DNA of 64,000 nt, taken from assembly GCA_902774815.1 (NCBI GenBank), contig CACYJV010000004.1, positions 57,172 through 121,171 on the forward strand, read 5' to 3'. Positions within the stretch are counted from its first letter, which is position 1. Each line of letters begins with the position of its first letter. Source of the DNA: an uncultured Prevotellaceae bacterium. Its GTDB lineage: Bacteria > Bacteroidota > Bacteroidia > Bacteroidales > Bacteroidaceae. The notes beneath the pieces were generated by a model, which had not been told where the DNA came from, did no database searches, and saw only the letters and a program-made list of their open reading frames with translations. This document shows, piece after piece, positions 33,824 to 43,078 of this stretch. Both the position numbers and the translations under genes were made by a program.

Positions 33824-33860
33824 AGCATTGCTTCGTCACAAAAGAAGCAATGCTTTTTTG
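33824..33860 (+). terminator. Intrinsic terminator of glsAB formed by array B units
   Basis: AGCATTGCTT (33824-33833) and AAGCAATGCT (33845-33854) form a perfect 10-bp stem with an 11-nt loop, followed by a run of Ts. The stem arms are the first two dyads of the 22-bp array. Confidence 0.85.
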
Positions 33861-34047
33861 TTTATAACGCTTTGCTTTTTTACTTACAAAGCATAGCTTT
33901 GCCTGTTATATCTCATTGCTTTGACAGTTACAGAGCAATGCTTTTATGATTCTAAAGCATAGCTCTATACCCCTATAAAGCATTGCTTTATATCGCACAA
34001 AGCATATAGTCATAGCATATAAAGCAATACTTTGTTCTGTAGATGAG
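33827..34047. repeat. 22-bp phased dyad array B
   Basis: Ten units: nine of exactly 22 bp and one of 23 bp at 33959-33981, which is identical to the 23-bp unit of array A (5449-5471). Three units follow it, the last reading AATACTTTGTTC. Junctions give AAAGC-WWW-GCTTT with the middle triplet ATT, AAT or ATA. The array lies between convergent genes. Confidence 0.9.
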
Positions 34048-34263
34048 GAATGAAGAAGAGAAATAGAGATAAAGGATGAAATGCATCCAGCAGCTCTTCT
34101 CAAACTTTTTGTCTTCGTTGCAATTGCCACAACTCATTCTTTATCCGTTGACAAACAATGAGTTACAACACCAAAACGAAACAGAAGAGTAGATAGAACT
34201 TCTGAATTATCGTGGATTAACTAATGCGTTTGAAGCAAAGTCAATACCATTATGTCACCCAAC
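34048..34263. other. Gap with no recognised feature
   Basis: Between array B and the ToxR-like gene. ACTCATT and AATGAGT form a short inverted repeat around 34132-34164. No gene, promoter or terminator is convincing. Confidence 0.5.
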
Positions 34264-34977
34264 TTACACGTCATCCAATCGGTAACTACGTCCACGGTCG
34301 GCACTGATAGTCAAGGTGCTACATGTGGCTAGCACTGTTTTGAGCCGACGCACTAGGGTGTGGAGAGTCTCAGTGGCATCGGGCTTCTTAGGCCAGAGAG
34401 TTTCGGTAATGGACAGGCGAGATAACTCATGGGAGGGTGTCGTAAAAAACATGGTAAGCAACTGATGTTGCATGGGTGTAAGATGGACAGTGCGTCCGCA
34501 GGCATCATAGAAATGACTATCGGCTGAAGAATAACGAAGACCACCCAAAGTCAGTGCTTCAGGATCATCTACCGGCATTTCCATCATCGTTGGAAGCGGT
34601 AGCCGTTTCACCTTTCTGCGGAACAAAAAAACCGATGAAATCGCCCAAAATGCAGCCAAAAGCGACAGAACAGCTGACAGACGCTGGTCGCTGATGTGCC
34701 AGATGGCAGCCATAGAACAACGCCCTTCTATCTCCCCTCGCAGTGAATAGCTGAGGTAGGCAGAATCACGCAATGCGATGATGCTTAGGTTTGCTCGGTA
34801 ATTGGCAATGGTATCAGGCGTGATAACGTCGCATTGCTGCATGGACATCGTCTGCACAAGTGCGTGATGCAAGTCAGTATCGGCTAATTGGCGAGCGTCG
34901 TCATAGCTCTTCATACCTGCAAGTGCCGATGAAATGGCGAAAAACAGGAATACAAGTATTGAATGATAAGGGCGCAT
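34264..34977 (-). CDS. ToxR-like membrane regulator with winged helix domain
   Basis: A 237-residue protein. It has an N-terminal signal anchor, a periplasmic-type segment (about 22-100), a membrane segment (about 103-122: LSAVLSLLAAFWAISSVFLF), then a cytoplasmic winged helix domain (about 150-237) of the OmpR C-terminal type, with LTPMQHQLLTMFF, ITETLWPKKPDATETLHTLVRRLK and a final DRGRSYRLD wing. This places sensing outside and DNA binding inside, in reverse order to ToxR itself. Ligand and targets are unknown; neighbours give no clue. Confidence 0.7.
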   Translation of the reverse strand: MRPYHSILVFLFFAISSALAGMKSYDDARQLADTDLHHALVQTMSMQQCDVITPDTIANYRANLSIIALRDSAYLSYSLRGEIEGRCSMAAIWHISDQRLSAVLSLLAAFWAISSVFLFRRKVKRLPLPTMMEMPVDDPEALTLGGLRYSSADSHFYDACGRTVHLTPMQHQLLTMFFTTPSHELSRLSITETLWPKKPDATETLHTLVRRLKTVLATCSTLTISADRGRSYRLDDV

Positions 34978-35044
34978 AATCTTCAGTCTTGAATGGTGAA
35001 CAGTGTATAGAGAACCGCAAATAGTTTATGATCTCCTAGGAATT

Positions 35045-36385
35045 CTAGACGATGGGCAACGAGATGCCGTTGATTTTTTGATATACGTCGAGAGCAAACA
35101 CATCGGTCATGCCACAAAGGTAATCGAGAACAGCCATAATACGCGTTTCGGCCTGCTCCGAACGGATGTCGTACTGAGGACTGACAAGGTCGAGAAGCTG
35201 TCGCGAATGGAATCGGTATGGGTGCATGGCAGCTTCGATGAAGGCATGGAGCAGCGTTTCTATGATTTTGTAGCCGCTGAGTTCAACGTCGAGAACGGGC
35301 TTACTGCGATAGATGCGCTCCACCGACCACTGTGCGCATTGCTCATAGGCCGTGCGAATAGGTTCCACAGTGTGCTTGACGAGACTACCTTCGAAGGTTC
35401 CATCGAGAATCTCGCGTTCATGTTCCACGAATACATCTACACAAGCATGTTCAAGAAGTCCAATGGCACATGCCCGCATATAGACAACACGTTCATTGAT
35501 GTCGCTGACGTCTTCCTCTTCCAAGCGCTGTAAGATGCGATTTTTGGCGGTTTCATCGAAGAATCCGAGCAACAGACGCTCCGTTTCCTCATAGGAAATA
35601 AGCTTCAGTTTGTGGGCATCCTCAATGTCCATAATCTCATAGCAGATGTCATCGGCAGCCTCCACGAGGTAGACCAATGGATGACGGGCATATGCAGCAC
35701 CCTGTTGATCACCCGATGGGACTTGTGGGATTCCCAACTCATCGGCAATGCGCCGATAGGCTTCAGCCTCGGTGGCGAAGAAGCCGAACTTGCCCTTTTT
35801 ACTGGCATGATCTGAGGCATAAGGATACTTGATGATGCTGGCCAACGTGGCATAAGTCATCACGAAACCACCTTTGCGACGGCCAAGGAAGCTATGGGTG
35901 AGCAAGCGAAAAGCATAGGCATTGCCCTCGAAATGCGTGATGTCCGACCAGAACATCGGCGTGACCATCGACTTCAACTCTTGTCCAGGTCCCTCCGAGA
36001 AATAGGTTTGGATGGCTTTTTCGCCACTATGACCAAAGGGAGGATTGCCCATGTCGTGCGCCAGGCAAGCTGCTGAGACGATGGTACCAATCTCCTCGAA
36101 GAGAGTTCCAGCCAGTTCAGGGTGAATAGCCTTCAGCCTGTGGACGACATCGTTACCGAGCGACATGCCCACACTGGCCACCTCCAAAGAGTGTGTGAGC
36201 CGGTTGTGCACGAAGATGCTGCCAGGCAGGGGGAATACCTGTGTCTTGTTCTGCAGTCGGCGGAAAGGAGCCGAGAAGATAAGCCGGTCGTAATCGCGCT
36301 TAAACTCCGAGCGATCGTCGTGGCGATCGGGATGCCGGTGCTCCTGACCGAGACGTTTGTTGGAAATAAGTTGTTGCCAATTCAT
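35045..36385 (-). CDS. dgt: Deoxyguanosinetriphosphate triphosphohydrolase (dGTPase)
   Basis: A 446-residue HD-domain phosphohydrolase that splits dNTPs, usually dGTP, to nucleoside and triphosphate. HNRLTHSLEVASVG and CLAHDMGNPPFGHSGE carry the HD metal ligands, and YLVEAADDICYEIMDIEDAHK supplies the later histidine and aspartate. I start at 36385 (MNWQQL), since the frame upstream runs through a heptad repeat and has no family match. It is divergent from dut, another nucleotide-pool enzyme. Confidence 0.9.
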   Translation of the reverse strand: MNWQQLISNKRLGQEHRHPDRHDDRSEFKRDYDRLIFSAPFRRLQNKTQVFPLPGSIFVHNRLTHSLEVASVGMSLGNDVVHRLKAIHPELAGTLFEEIGTIVSAACLAHDMGNPPFGHSGEKAIQTYFSEGPGQELKSMVTPMFWSDITHFEGNAYAFRLLTHSFLGRRKGGFVMTYATLASIIKYPYASDHASKKGKFGFFATEAEAYRRIADELGIPQVPSGDQQGAAYARHPLVYLVEAADDICYEIMDIEDAHKLKLISYEETERLLLGFFDETAKNRILQRLEEEDVSDINERVVYMRACAIGLLEHACVDVFVEHEREILDGTFEGSLVKHTVEPIRTAYEQCAQWSVERIYRSKPVLDVELSGYKIIETLLHAFIEAAMHPYRFHSRQLLDLVSPQYDIRSEQAETRIMAVLDYLCGMTDVFALDVYQKINGISLPIV

Positions 36386-36405
36386 AGGCGCAAAGTTACA
36401 AAAAA

Positions 36406-36439
36406 GTTTAGAGTTGAACGTTGGGAGTTGAGAGTTTTT
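36406..36439. repeat. Heptad array upstream of dgt
   Basis: Units GTTTAGA, GTTGAAC, GTTGGGA, GTTGAGA in register, in the divergent gap between dgt and dut. It is the only heptad array here that lies between divergent genes. Confidence 0.75.
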
Positions 36440-36561
36440 GCCACGAATATATAAAAAATAGGTGTCGTTGACTTTCTTTAACTCAGAAACTTGACACACA
36501 AAACAAGAAACTCAAAAAAAAGATGTACCTTTGCACATTATTTACTGATAAGCGACTCAAT

Positions 36562-36999
36562 ATGGTAAAAGTGAAAGTCATCAACCGCGGGCACCAGCCC
36601 CTGCCTCAATATGCCACACCGCAGAGTGCCGGCATGGATTTGCATGCAAACCTCAGTGAACCCATCGTACTGAAGCCGTTGCAGCGTTGTCTGGTCCCAA
36701 CCGGACTTTACATTTCCCTGCCCGAAGGCTTTGAGGCTCAGGTGCGTCCCCGCAGTGGGCTTGCCCTGAAGAAAGGGATTACCGTGCTGAATGCCCCAGG
36801 CACCATCGATGCCGACTATCGTGGCGAAGTAGGAGTCATTCTGTGCAACTTGTCGAACGAAGAGTTTATCGTCAACGATGGTGAACGCATTGCCCAAATG
36901 GTGATTGCCCGTCACGAAACAGCCGATTTCATCGAGGTTGAAGAACTGGACGAGACCGAGCGCGGTGCAGGAGGATACGGTCACACGGGTGTGAAGTAA
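36562..36999 (+). CDS. dut: Deoxyuridine 5'-triphosphate nucleotidohydrolase
   Basis: A 145-residue trimeric dUTPase that converts dUTP to dUMP and keeps uracil out of DNA. All five motifs are visible: [35 protein letters not shown] and [11 protein letters not shown] start at 36562 (MVKVKV). A TACCTTTG -7 element at 36526-36533 lies within the longer frame, so the upstream start is unlikely. It heads an apparent operon with the TPR, DUF4292 and EnvC-like genes, an arrangement I associate with Bacteroidales. Confidence 0.95.
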   Translation: MVKVKVINRGHQPLPQYATPQSAGMDLHANLSEPIVLKPLQRCLVPTGLYISLPEGFEAQVRPRSGLALKKGITVLNAPGTIDADYRGEVGVILCNLSNEEFIVNDGERIAQMVIARHETADFIEVEELDETERGAGGYGHTGVK

Positions 37000-37080
37000 T
37001 CCATTTTGACGACAATCTAATCAACTGTAAACTGGTTCATTTAAGGTAAACCGCAAACTGTGATCAATCATAAATATAGT

Positions 37081-39207
37081 ATGGCACTGATAATGGCTGA
37101 ATTCGTGACGATTGCAGCCATGAGTTCGTGTGGGGCAGCGATAGCACCGATGCTCATGGGAGGTTTGACTGGTGCTTCAAGCGTTGCAACAACATCCATG
37201 TACTCATCTGGAAAGAATGTCAACACGAAGACGAAATCGAAGAAAACCGCCACCAACGATAAGAACCAAAAGAAAGTGTTGGCGGATGCTTTGCTCTCTC
37301 ACGACGACTCACTACGCTACAACTACTACTTTCTAGAGGCCATCCGCCAGCAAAACGCAGGCCATTACGATGCTGCTTACGACCTGTTGCGCCGCAGTCT
37401 TGACATTAACCCGCAGGGAGCAGAGGCATGGTACTATCTGTCGATGTACCAAAGCGAAATGGATCAGGACTCGTTGGCGCGCCAAAGCCTTGAGCATGCG
37501 GCATCGCTGAGTCCGAAAAACAGTACTTACCAAGAGCGCCTTGGCCAGTACTTCCTGCACACCCGCGACTATGCAAGTGCAAAGGCTGTCTACGAACAAC
37601 TGGCCGACGACCATCACACCCGTACAGATGTGCTTCGCATCCTGTTGCAGCTCTATCAGCAAGACAAAGACTATCGTGGCATGCTGAGTGCCATCGAGCG
37701 CATTGAACGCGTCGAAGGAAAGGGCGAGGAGTTCACCCTCGCCAAGATGCACGTTTACGAACTTATGGGCGACAAGAAGTCGGCATGGCAGGCATTGAAG
37801 TCTCTGAGCGACGAGCATCCCAGCGACCTGAACTACCGAGTGATGATGGGCAACTGGCTGATGCAGAACGAACGGCAGAAGGAAGCATTGAAACTGTTCA
37901 CCGCAGCCCTGCGCGAAGAGCCCGACAATACCTATGCCCAGTCGTCAATGTACGACTACTATCGCGCTACAGGCCAGGATTCGCTGGCTCGTCAGACCAT
38001 GCGTGCCATCGTGTTGAGCCCGAAGTCAACCACCGAAAACAAGAGTTCGATGATACGGCAGGCTGTGAAGGAGAATGAAGAAGCCAATGGCGACAGCACG
38101 GAAATCCTGCAGTTGTTTGACGATATCATGGCTGTCAATCCCAACGACTCCGACATGATGGAGATGAAGGTGGCCTACATGAACTTGAAGAAAATGCCAG
38201 AAGACAGTATAGCGACAGCTTTGCGACAGCTACTTGCCATTATGCCCGAAAACGCCGGGGCACGCTTGCAACTCTTAGGCACACATCTTCGTCGTCAGCA
38301 GTATAGCGACGTGGCCAGTCTCTGTCATGAAGGCACGTTGTACAACCCCGATGAGATGGTGTTCTATTACTATGAGGGATTGGCATACTATAACGAAGAC
38401 CGACGCGACGATGCCCTTGCCACCTTCCAAAGGGGCGTCAGCCAAATCAATAGCGAAAGCAATGCCGAACTGGTGGGTGACCTCTACTATTTCATGGGCG
38501 ACCTACTCCACCAACGTGACCGTGACAAGGAAGCCTTTGCGGCCTACGACAGCTGCCTGCAATGGGTACCTGAACACATGGCATGCCTCAACAACTATGC
38601 CTACTACCTCTGTCTGCAAGGCGGCGACTTGGAACGTGCTGAGCAGATGAGCTATAAGACCGTGAAGGCCGATCCCAAAAACACCAATGCATTGGACACC
38701 TATGCATGGATCCTGTTCCGACAGGAACGCTACGCAGAAGCTAAAATCTACATCGACCAGGCCTTGACCTTGGAACTGGCCAAGGTGGACTCCACAATGT
38801 TAAGCGACGAATTGGCAAAAGCTATCACACCACAGACTGATGTCAAGCCTCAGGAACAAAAGGCCGAAGAGGCAAAAAACACCGATGAAATCGACGATTT
38901 TGAAGCCGAACTTTTAGGTGAATCCAAACACGATGAGCAGGAAACAACCAAAACGCCTATCGGCGTGGTAGACGTCAACGAATCAGAGGCTGGCATCGAA
39001 GAGACAGACATTGAAGAGGCCGACACGGTCGATGTCGATGAAATAACGCCCAGTTCTGTGGTGTTGGAACATGCAGGCGACATTTATGCGATGACAGGCG
39101 AAACGGATCGTGCCGTGGAACTTTGGAATCTAGCTTTGGATTACACCCCAGATCGTCAGGCCATCATCGAAAAGAAGATACGCCTTCGCAAATATATGGA
39201 TGACTAA
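37081..39207 (+). CDS. TPR-repeat lipoprotein
   Basis: A 708-residue protein with a short hydrophobic N-terminus ending in AAMSSCG, a plausible lipobox. TPR repeats run from about residue 80 to 600 (e.g. YDAAYDLLRRSLDINPQGAEAWYYL, shortened here), followed by an acidic, disordered stretch (about 585-660) and one last TPR. Such proteins act as scaffolds for envelope complexes; the partner is probably one of the two downstream products. A GTG at 37060 is an alternative start, but it would place polar residues before the signal. Confidence 0.8.
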   Translation: MALIMAEFVTIAAMSSCGAAIAPMLMGGLTGASSVATTSMYSSGKNVNTKTKSKKTATNDKNQKKVLADALLSHDDSLRYNYYFLEAIRQQNAGHYDAAYDLLRRSLDINPQGAEAWYYLSMYQSEMDQDSLARQSLEHAASLSPKNSTYQERLGQYFLHTRDYASAKAVYEQLADDHHTRTDVLRILLQLYQQDKDYRGMLSAIERIERVEGKGEEFTLAKMHVYELMGDKKSAWQALKSLSDEHPSDLNYRVMMGNWLMQNERQKEALKLFTAALREEPDNTYAQSSMYDYYRATGQDSLARQTMRAIVLSPKSTTENKSSMIRQAVKENEEANGDSTEILQLFDDIMAVNPNDSDMMEMKVAYMNLKKMPEDSIATALRQLLAIMPENAGARLQLLGTHLRRQQYSDVASLCHEGTLYNPDEMVFYYYEGLAYYNEDRRDDALATFQRGVSQINSESNAELVGDLYYFMGDLLHQRDRDKEAFAAYDSCLQWVPEHMACLNNYAYYLCLQGGDLERAEQMSYKTVKADPKNTNALDTYAWILFRQERYAEAKIYIDQALTLELAKVDSTMLSDELAKAITPQTDVKPQEQKAEEAKNTDEIDDFEAELLGESKHDEQETTKTPIGVVDVNESEAGIEETDIEEADTVDVDEITPSSVVLEHAGDIYAMTGETDRAVELWNLALDYTPDRQAIIEKKIRLRKYMDD

Positions 39208-39292
39208 ACCCTATGGAAAGAGTCGCTAAAGCGGCTCATTTCAAAAGACAAAAGACTTCATAAAAATACAAAAACTCAATAGAATTACGAAC

Positions 39293-40183
39293 ATGAAGAA
39301 ACTGAATATGATGATAGTGGCAACAGGTATCGTGCTGTTTTTCAATGCCTGTGCATCGAAGAAGGCCATCGTCGACACGCAGACAGTTGCCACACCCACC
39401 ACGGGAACTACAACGACCAGCAAGGCAACGCAGACACAGAATGCATCGGCAGCCTTCGTAAAGAAAGTTGCTGACACTCAAGTGTATGCCAAGAACGTCG
39501 TCAGCGACCTGTCGTTCAACGTGAAGATGGGTTCGAAAGACATCACCGTGCCCGGCTCTCTGCACATGCGCCGCAACGAAGTCATCCGTCTGCAACTCTT
39601 CATCCCCCTTCTTGGCACGGAGGTGGCACGGTTGGAGTTCACACCCAGCGGTGTTCTCATCATCGATCGCATGCATAAGGAATACATAGAAGGCGATTAC
39701 ACGCAACTTGACTTTCTTAAGAAGAACGGCCTGAACTTCTATAGCCTTCAGGCATTGTTCTGGAACCAACTCTTAGTGCCAGGCGAAACGTCTGTGACCG
39801 ACAAGGATCTTACCCGTTTCGAGGTGGGAAGTGGTCTGCAAAACGTAAAGTTGGAGAACGGCAACATGACCTACAATTGGACAACGCAGCCCCAGACGGG
39901 ACAGATCGTTATGACCAACGTGGCCTATGCCAGTGCGAAGAACGGTGCATCGTCATTGCTTTGGCAGTACTCCGACTTCAAACCGATGGGCACGAAGTAC
40001 TTCCCCGCACGACAGGAGTTTCAGTTCAGCACCACAGCCACCAAACAAATGAAGACCGTCAAGGTGGTTCTCAGTATGGACGACCCGAAAGACAAGGCCG
40101 ACTGGGATGCAAAAACAACGGTTTCATCGAGATATAAGAAGGTGGAAGCTGCCGATGTGCTGGGCAAGTTACTTAATTTCTAA
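39293..40183 (+). CDS. DUF4292 lipoprotein
   Basis: A 296-residue protein with a lipoprotein signal ending in FFNACAS (cysteine near residue 20), a Thr-rich linker, then a beta-rich domain of LolA/LppX-like appearance (FNVKMGSKDITVPGSLHMRRN; ISPLLGTEV-like IPLLGTEVARLEF). This matches the DUF4292 family of Bacteroidetes, of unknown function, thought to handle lipids or lipoproteins in the periplasm. It lies between a TPR lipoprotein and an EnvC-like protein, separated by 85 bp and 7 bp. Confidence 0.8.
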   Translation: MKKLNMMIVATGIVLFFNACASKKAIVDTQTVATPTTGTTTTSKATQTQNASAAFVKKVADTQVYAKNVVSDLSFNVKMGSKDITVPGSLHMRRNEVIRLQLFIPLLGTEVARLEFTPSGVLIIDRMHKEYIEGDYTQLDFLKKNGLNFYSLQALFWNQLLVPGETSVTDKDLTRFEVGSGLQNVKLENGNMTYNWTTQPQTGQIVMTNVAYASAKNGASSLLWQYSDFKPMGTKYFPARQEFQFSTTATKQMKTVKVVLSMDDPKDKADWDAKTTVSSRYKKVEAADVLGKLLNF

Positions 40184-40190
40184 TTGAAAC

Positions 40191-41840
40191 ATGAGAAGAT
40201 TATTCCATATACTTCTGGCTTTGCTTCTGGCCATGCCTATGACGGCACAGACCAAGAAGGCAACCACAACGACCAAAAGGACTACTACGGCGACGCAGAA
40301 GAAAACCACCTCTGCGACGACGCAGAAGAAGGCTGCCACAACCACTAAGAAGAAGACTTCCACAACATCATCAAAAAAACAAAAGAAGAAACAACAGACC
40401 TACACCAATGCCGACATTAAGAACCTGCAGAACCAACGTCAGCAAATCCAGAAGCAGATTCGACAGCAGGAACAGGCTTTGAAAGCCAATAAGGCCGACG
40501 TAAAGGAACGCTTGCAGAACCTGATTGCCCTGAACACAGCCATCGGCGAACGTCAGAAGAGCATCGATAACATCCAGAAAGATATCACAGGACTCGATGG
40601 GGACATCAATATCCTGAACGCCCAGCTCACCACCCTTGAAGAACAACTTGCCGACCGCAAGCAGAAATTCATCAAGTCCATGCAGTATCTGGCACGTCAC
40701 CGCAACGTGCAGGACAAGCTTATGTTTGTTTTCTCAGCCGACAACTTTGCACAAATGTTCCGTCGCATGCGCTTTGTGCGGCAATATGGCGACTATCAAC
40801 GTGCCCAAGGCGAAGCTGTCAAGGAGAAACAGCAGCAGGTAATGGAAAAGAAACAACAGATTGAGAAGGCCCGTGGACAGAAGAATGCCCTGCTTTCGAA
40901 GGACAAACGTGAACGCGAAGCACTCCAAGGTCAGCAGGACGAACAGCAGAAGATGGTCAATTCGCTACAAAAACAGCAAAAGACCATTCAAGGCATCATT
41001 ACCCAACAGAAACAGAAAGACGCTGCCCTCAACGCGCAAATCGACCGACTCATCGCTATCGAAGTGGAAAAGGCACGTCTGCGTGCAGAGGCAGAGGCCA
41101 AGAAGAAGGCCGCTGCAGAAGCCGCTGCCAAGAAAAGACGTGAGGAAGAACTGGCTCGCAAGAAGGCAGCCGCCGAAGCAGCAGCCCGTGAGAACGAACG
41201 CCGCATAGCCGAAGCCAAGCAACGCGAGGCTGAAGCAAAGGCTGCAGCGCGTGAAGCACAGCGTTCGAAGGACGAAGCTGCCCGTGCACGTGCCAACCAG
41301 CGTGCCCGTGAAGCCGAGGCTGACCGAGAGGCTGCAGAACGTAAAGCCAAAGTCGATGCCGACCGTAACAAGAAGGAACTGGCCGAAGCCAAGAAAGAAG
41401 CAGAAGAAAGCACTTCGCTGAGCAAGGCCGACCGCATGATCAGTGGTGGGCTGGAACTTAACAAAGGTCGTCTGCCCATGCCCATTACCGGTTCGTATCG
41501 CATTGTGAGCCACTTCGGGCAACATAACGTCGAGGGACTTAAGAATGTCGTTCTCGACAACAAGGGAATCAACATTCAAGGCAATGCCGGAGCCATGGCA
41601 CGTTGCGTCTACGACGGCGAAGTGAGTGCCATCTATCAGTATTCAGGCATCTGGGTGGTCATCGTACGCCATGGTGCCTACTTCTCAGTATACTGTAATC
41701 TGCGCTCCGTCAGCGTCGGCAAAGGCCAGAAGGTATCGCCCCGACAAACCATCGGTGCCGTCGGCCCTGACAACATCTTGCAATTCCAACTCCGAAAAGG
41801 CACCGCCAAACTGAATCCTGAAGCTTGGCTGGGCCGATAA
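40191..41840 (+). CDS. EnvC-like murein hydrolase activator (coiled coil + degenerate LytM)
   Basis: A 549-residue periplasmic protein. It has a signal peptide (to about residue 20, MTAQ), a Thr/Lys-rich low-complexity stretch (21-65), a long coiled coil (about 70-410, including an Ala/Arg/Glu/Lys-rich run), and a C-terminal M23/LytM domain (about 425-549). The zinc ligands are missing: GINIQG stands where GVDI should be and LQFQLRK replaces the final HxH. This fits EnvC, which activates amidases rather than cutting peptidoglycan itself. It is the last gene of the dut operon. Confidence 0.88.
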   Translation: MRRLFHILLALLLAMPMTAQTKKATTTTKRTTTATQKKTTSATTQKKAATTTKKKTSTTSSKKQKKKQQTYTNADIKNLQNQRQQIQKQIRQQEQALKANKADVKERLQNLIALNTAIGERQKSIDNIQKDITGLDGDINILNAQLTTLEEQLADRKQKFIKSMQYLARHRNVQDKLMFVFSADNFAQMFRRMRFVRQYGDYQRAQGEAVKEKQQQVMEKKQQIEKARGQKNALLSKDKREREALQGQQDEQQKMVNSLQKQQKTIQGIITQQKQKDAALNAQIDRLIAIEVEKARLRAEAEAKKKAAAEAAAKKRREEELARKKAAAEAAARENERRIAEAKQREAEAKAAAREAQRSKDEAARARANQRAREAEADREAAERKAKVDADRNKKELAEAKKEAEESTSLSKADRMISGGLELNKGRLPMPITGSYRIVSHFGQHNVEGLKNVVLDNKGINIQGNAGAMARCVYDGEVSAIYQYSGIWVVIVRHGAYFSVYCNLRSVSVGKGQKVSPRQTIGAVGPDNILQFQLRKGTAKLNPEAWLGR

Positions 41841-41889
41841 TGACGCTTTTATATCCTATCAGCAAAGTATTCCGATGCCATGCTGACAA

Positions 41890-42963
41890 TCAGTCCCTGC
41901 CAAGCAATTGCTGGTAGGTGGCAATGGCATCATTTATCTCACTCATACAGATATACTCGTCAGCAGTATGCGAACGGGCACTGTCGCCAGGGCCCAGCTT
42001 CAGCGAGGGGAACGGCATCAGTGCCTGATCGCTCAGTGTGGGTGAGCCGAACGGTTGCTTGCCCATGTCCACCAGACGGCTGACAAGCGGATGATCAGAA
42101 GCGATGGACGACGACGAGAGTCGCGTGCTCCGAGCCATGACACGACTGTTCAGGTGCGAGCTAATGATGTCCAACACTTCCTGATTGGTGTAGAGTTCGT
42201 TGGTTCGTACATCAACTACGGCATGACAAACATCGGGCACGACATTGTGTTGCGTACCCGCGTTGACTTGAGTAACCTGCATGAGCGTAGGCCCAAGCAG
42301 AGGACTGATGCGCGGAAAGCGGTAACTGCGCAGCCAAAGCAGGTCGTCGAGCATCAAGTTGATGGCGTTGATGCCCTCGCCACGTGCGGCATGACCAGAA
42401 CGACCACGCGCTTCAACGTCGAGAACCATAAGTCCTTTCTCAGCAATAGCAGGTTGCATGCCTGTAGGTTCGCCAACGATGGCTACGTCGATGGGCGGCA
42501 ACAAAGGCAGCACACGACTGATACCATCGGCACCAGACACCTCTTCCTCGGCCGAAGCCAGAAACAACAGGTTGGCTTTCTGCCTGCCATCAATGGTAGC
42601 ACCTACATGGTAAAGCTGGCGAAAGACCGCCAATAGGCTCACCAACCCACCCCCACAGTCGTTGGAACCCAGTCCATAGAGCCGGTCATCCTCCTGCGTT
42701 GGAACGTAGGGATCATGCTTCCACGATGCCACAGGCTTCACCGTGTCGATGTGGGCATTCAGCAAAATGGTGGGAAACTGTGCGTCATAACACTCGGAAA
42801 CAGCCCACACGTTGTTTGCCTCGCGTTGAGGTTGCAGTCCCCATTGCCGCATATGGCCCTCCAAAATATCGGCAGCGGCCTGCTCTTGACGACTCGTACT
42901 GGGCGTGCCAATAAGGTCTTTGAGCAATTGGATAGCGTCGTTTGTCATCATTCTTCCACTCAT
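41890..42963 (-). CDS. M20 metallopeptidase, ArgE/DapE-like deacylase
   Basis: A 357-residue zinc-dependent deacylase. Metal-site motifs are NAHIDTV, GLGSNDCGGG and SAEEEVSG, then VGEPTG, and RSGHAARGEGINAI in the dimerisation domain. In Bacteroidales, relatives remove succinyl or acetyl groups from citrulline or ornithine in arginine synthesis. No other arg gene is nearby, so the substrate is open. I start at 42963; the ATG at 42951 is possible. A good promoter (42972-43002) ends only 8 bp before the first ATG, so the message would be nearly leaderless. Confidence 0.8.
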   Translation of the reverse strand: MSGRMMTNDAIQLLKDLIGTPSTSRQEQAAADILEGHMRQWGLQPQREANNVWAVSECYDAQFPTILLNAHIDTVKPVASWKHDPYVPTQEDDRLYGLGSNDCGGGLVSLLAVFRQLYHVGATIDGRQKANLLFLASAEEEVSGADGISRVLPLLPPIDVAIVGEPTGMQPAIAEKGLMVLDVEARGRSGHAARGEGINAINLMLDDLLWLRSYRFPRISPLLGPTLMQVTQVNAGTQHNVVPDVCHAVVDVRTNELYTNQEVLDIISSHLNSRVMARSTRLSSSSIASDHPLVSRLVDMGKQPFGSPTLSDQALMPFPSLKLGPGDSARSHTADEYICMSEINDAIATYQQLLGRD

Positions 42964-42971
42964 ATCTGCCG

Positions 42972-43049
42972 CAAAGTTAGCTAAAACCGCGTGCAAAGCA
43001 AAATAATTTTCAAAATATTTTGCACTTTGCCGTTTTTGGCGTATCTTTG
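42972..43049. promoter_or_regulatory. Back-to-back promoters for the M20 peptidase and acyl-CoA synthetase
   Basis: Minus strand: TAACTTTG (42972-42979) with TTTG at 42999-43002, 19 bp apart. Plus strand: TTTG (43019-43022) and TATCTTTG (43042-43049), 19 bp apart. The two -33 elements are separated by only 16 bp. Confidence 0.78.
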
Positions 43050-43078
43050 CACTTAGCAAACAAGTAGCACCTTAGCGT

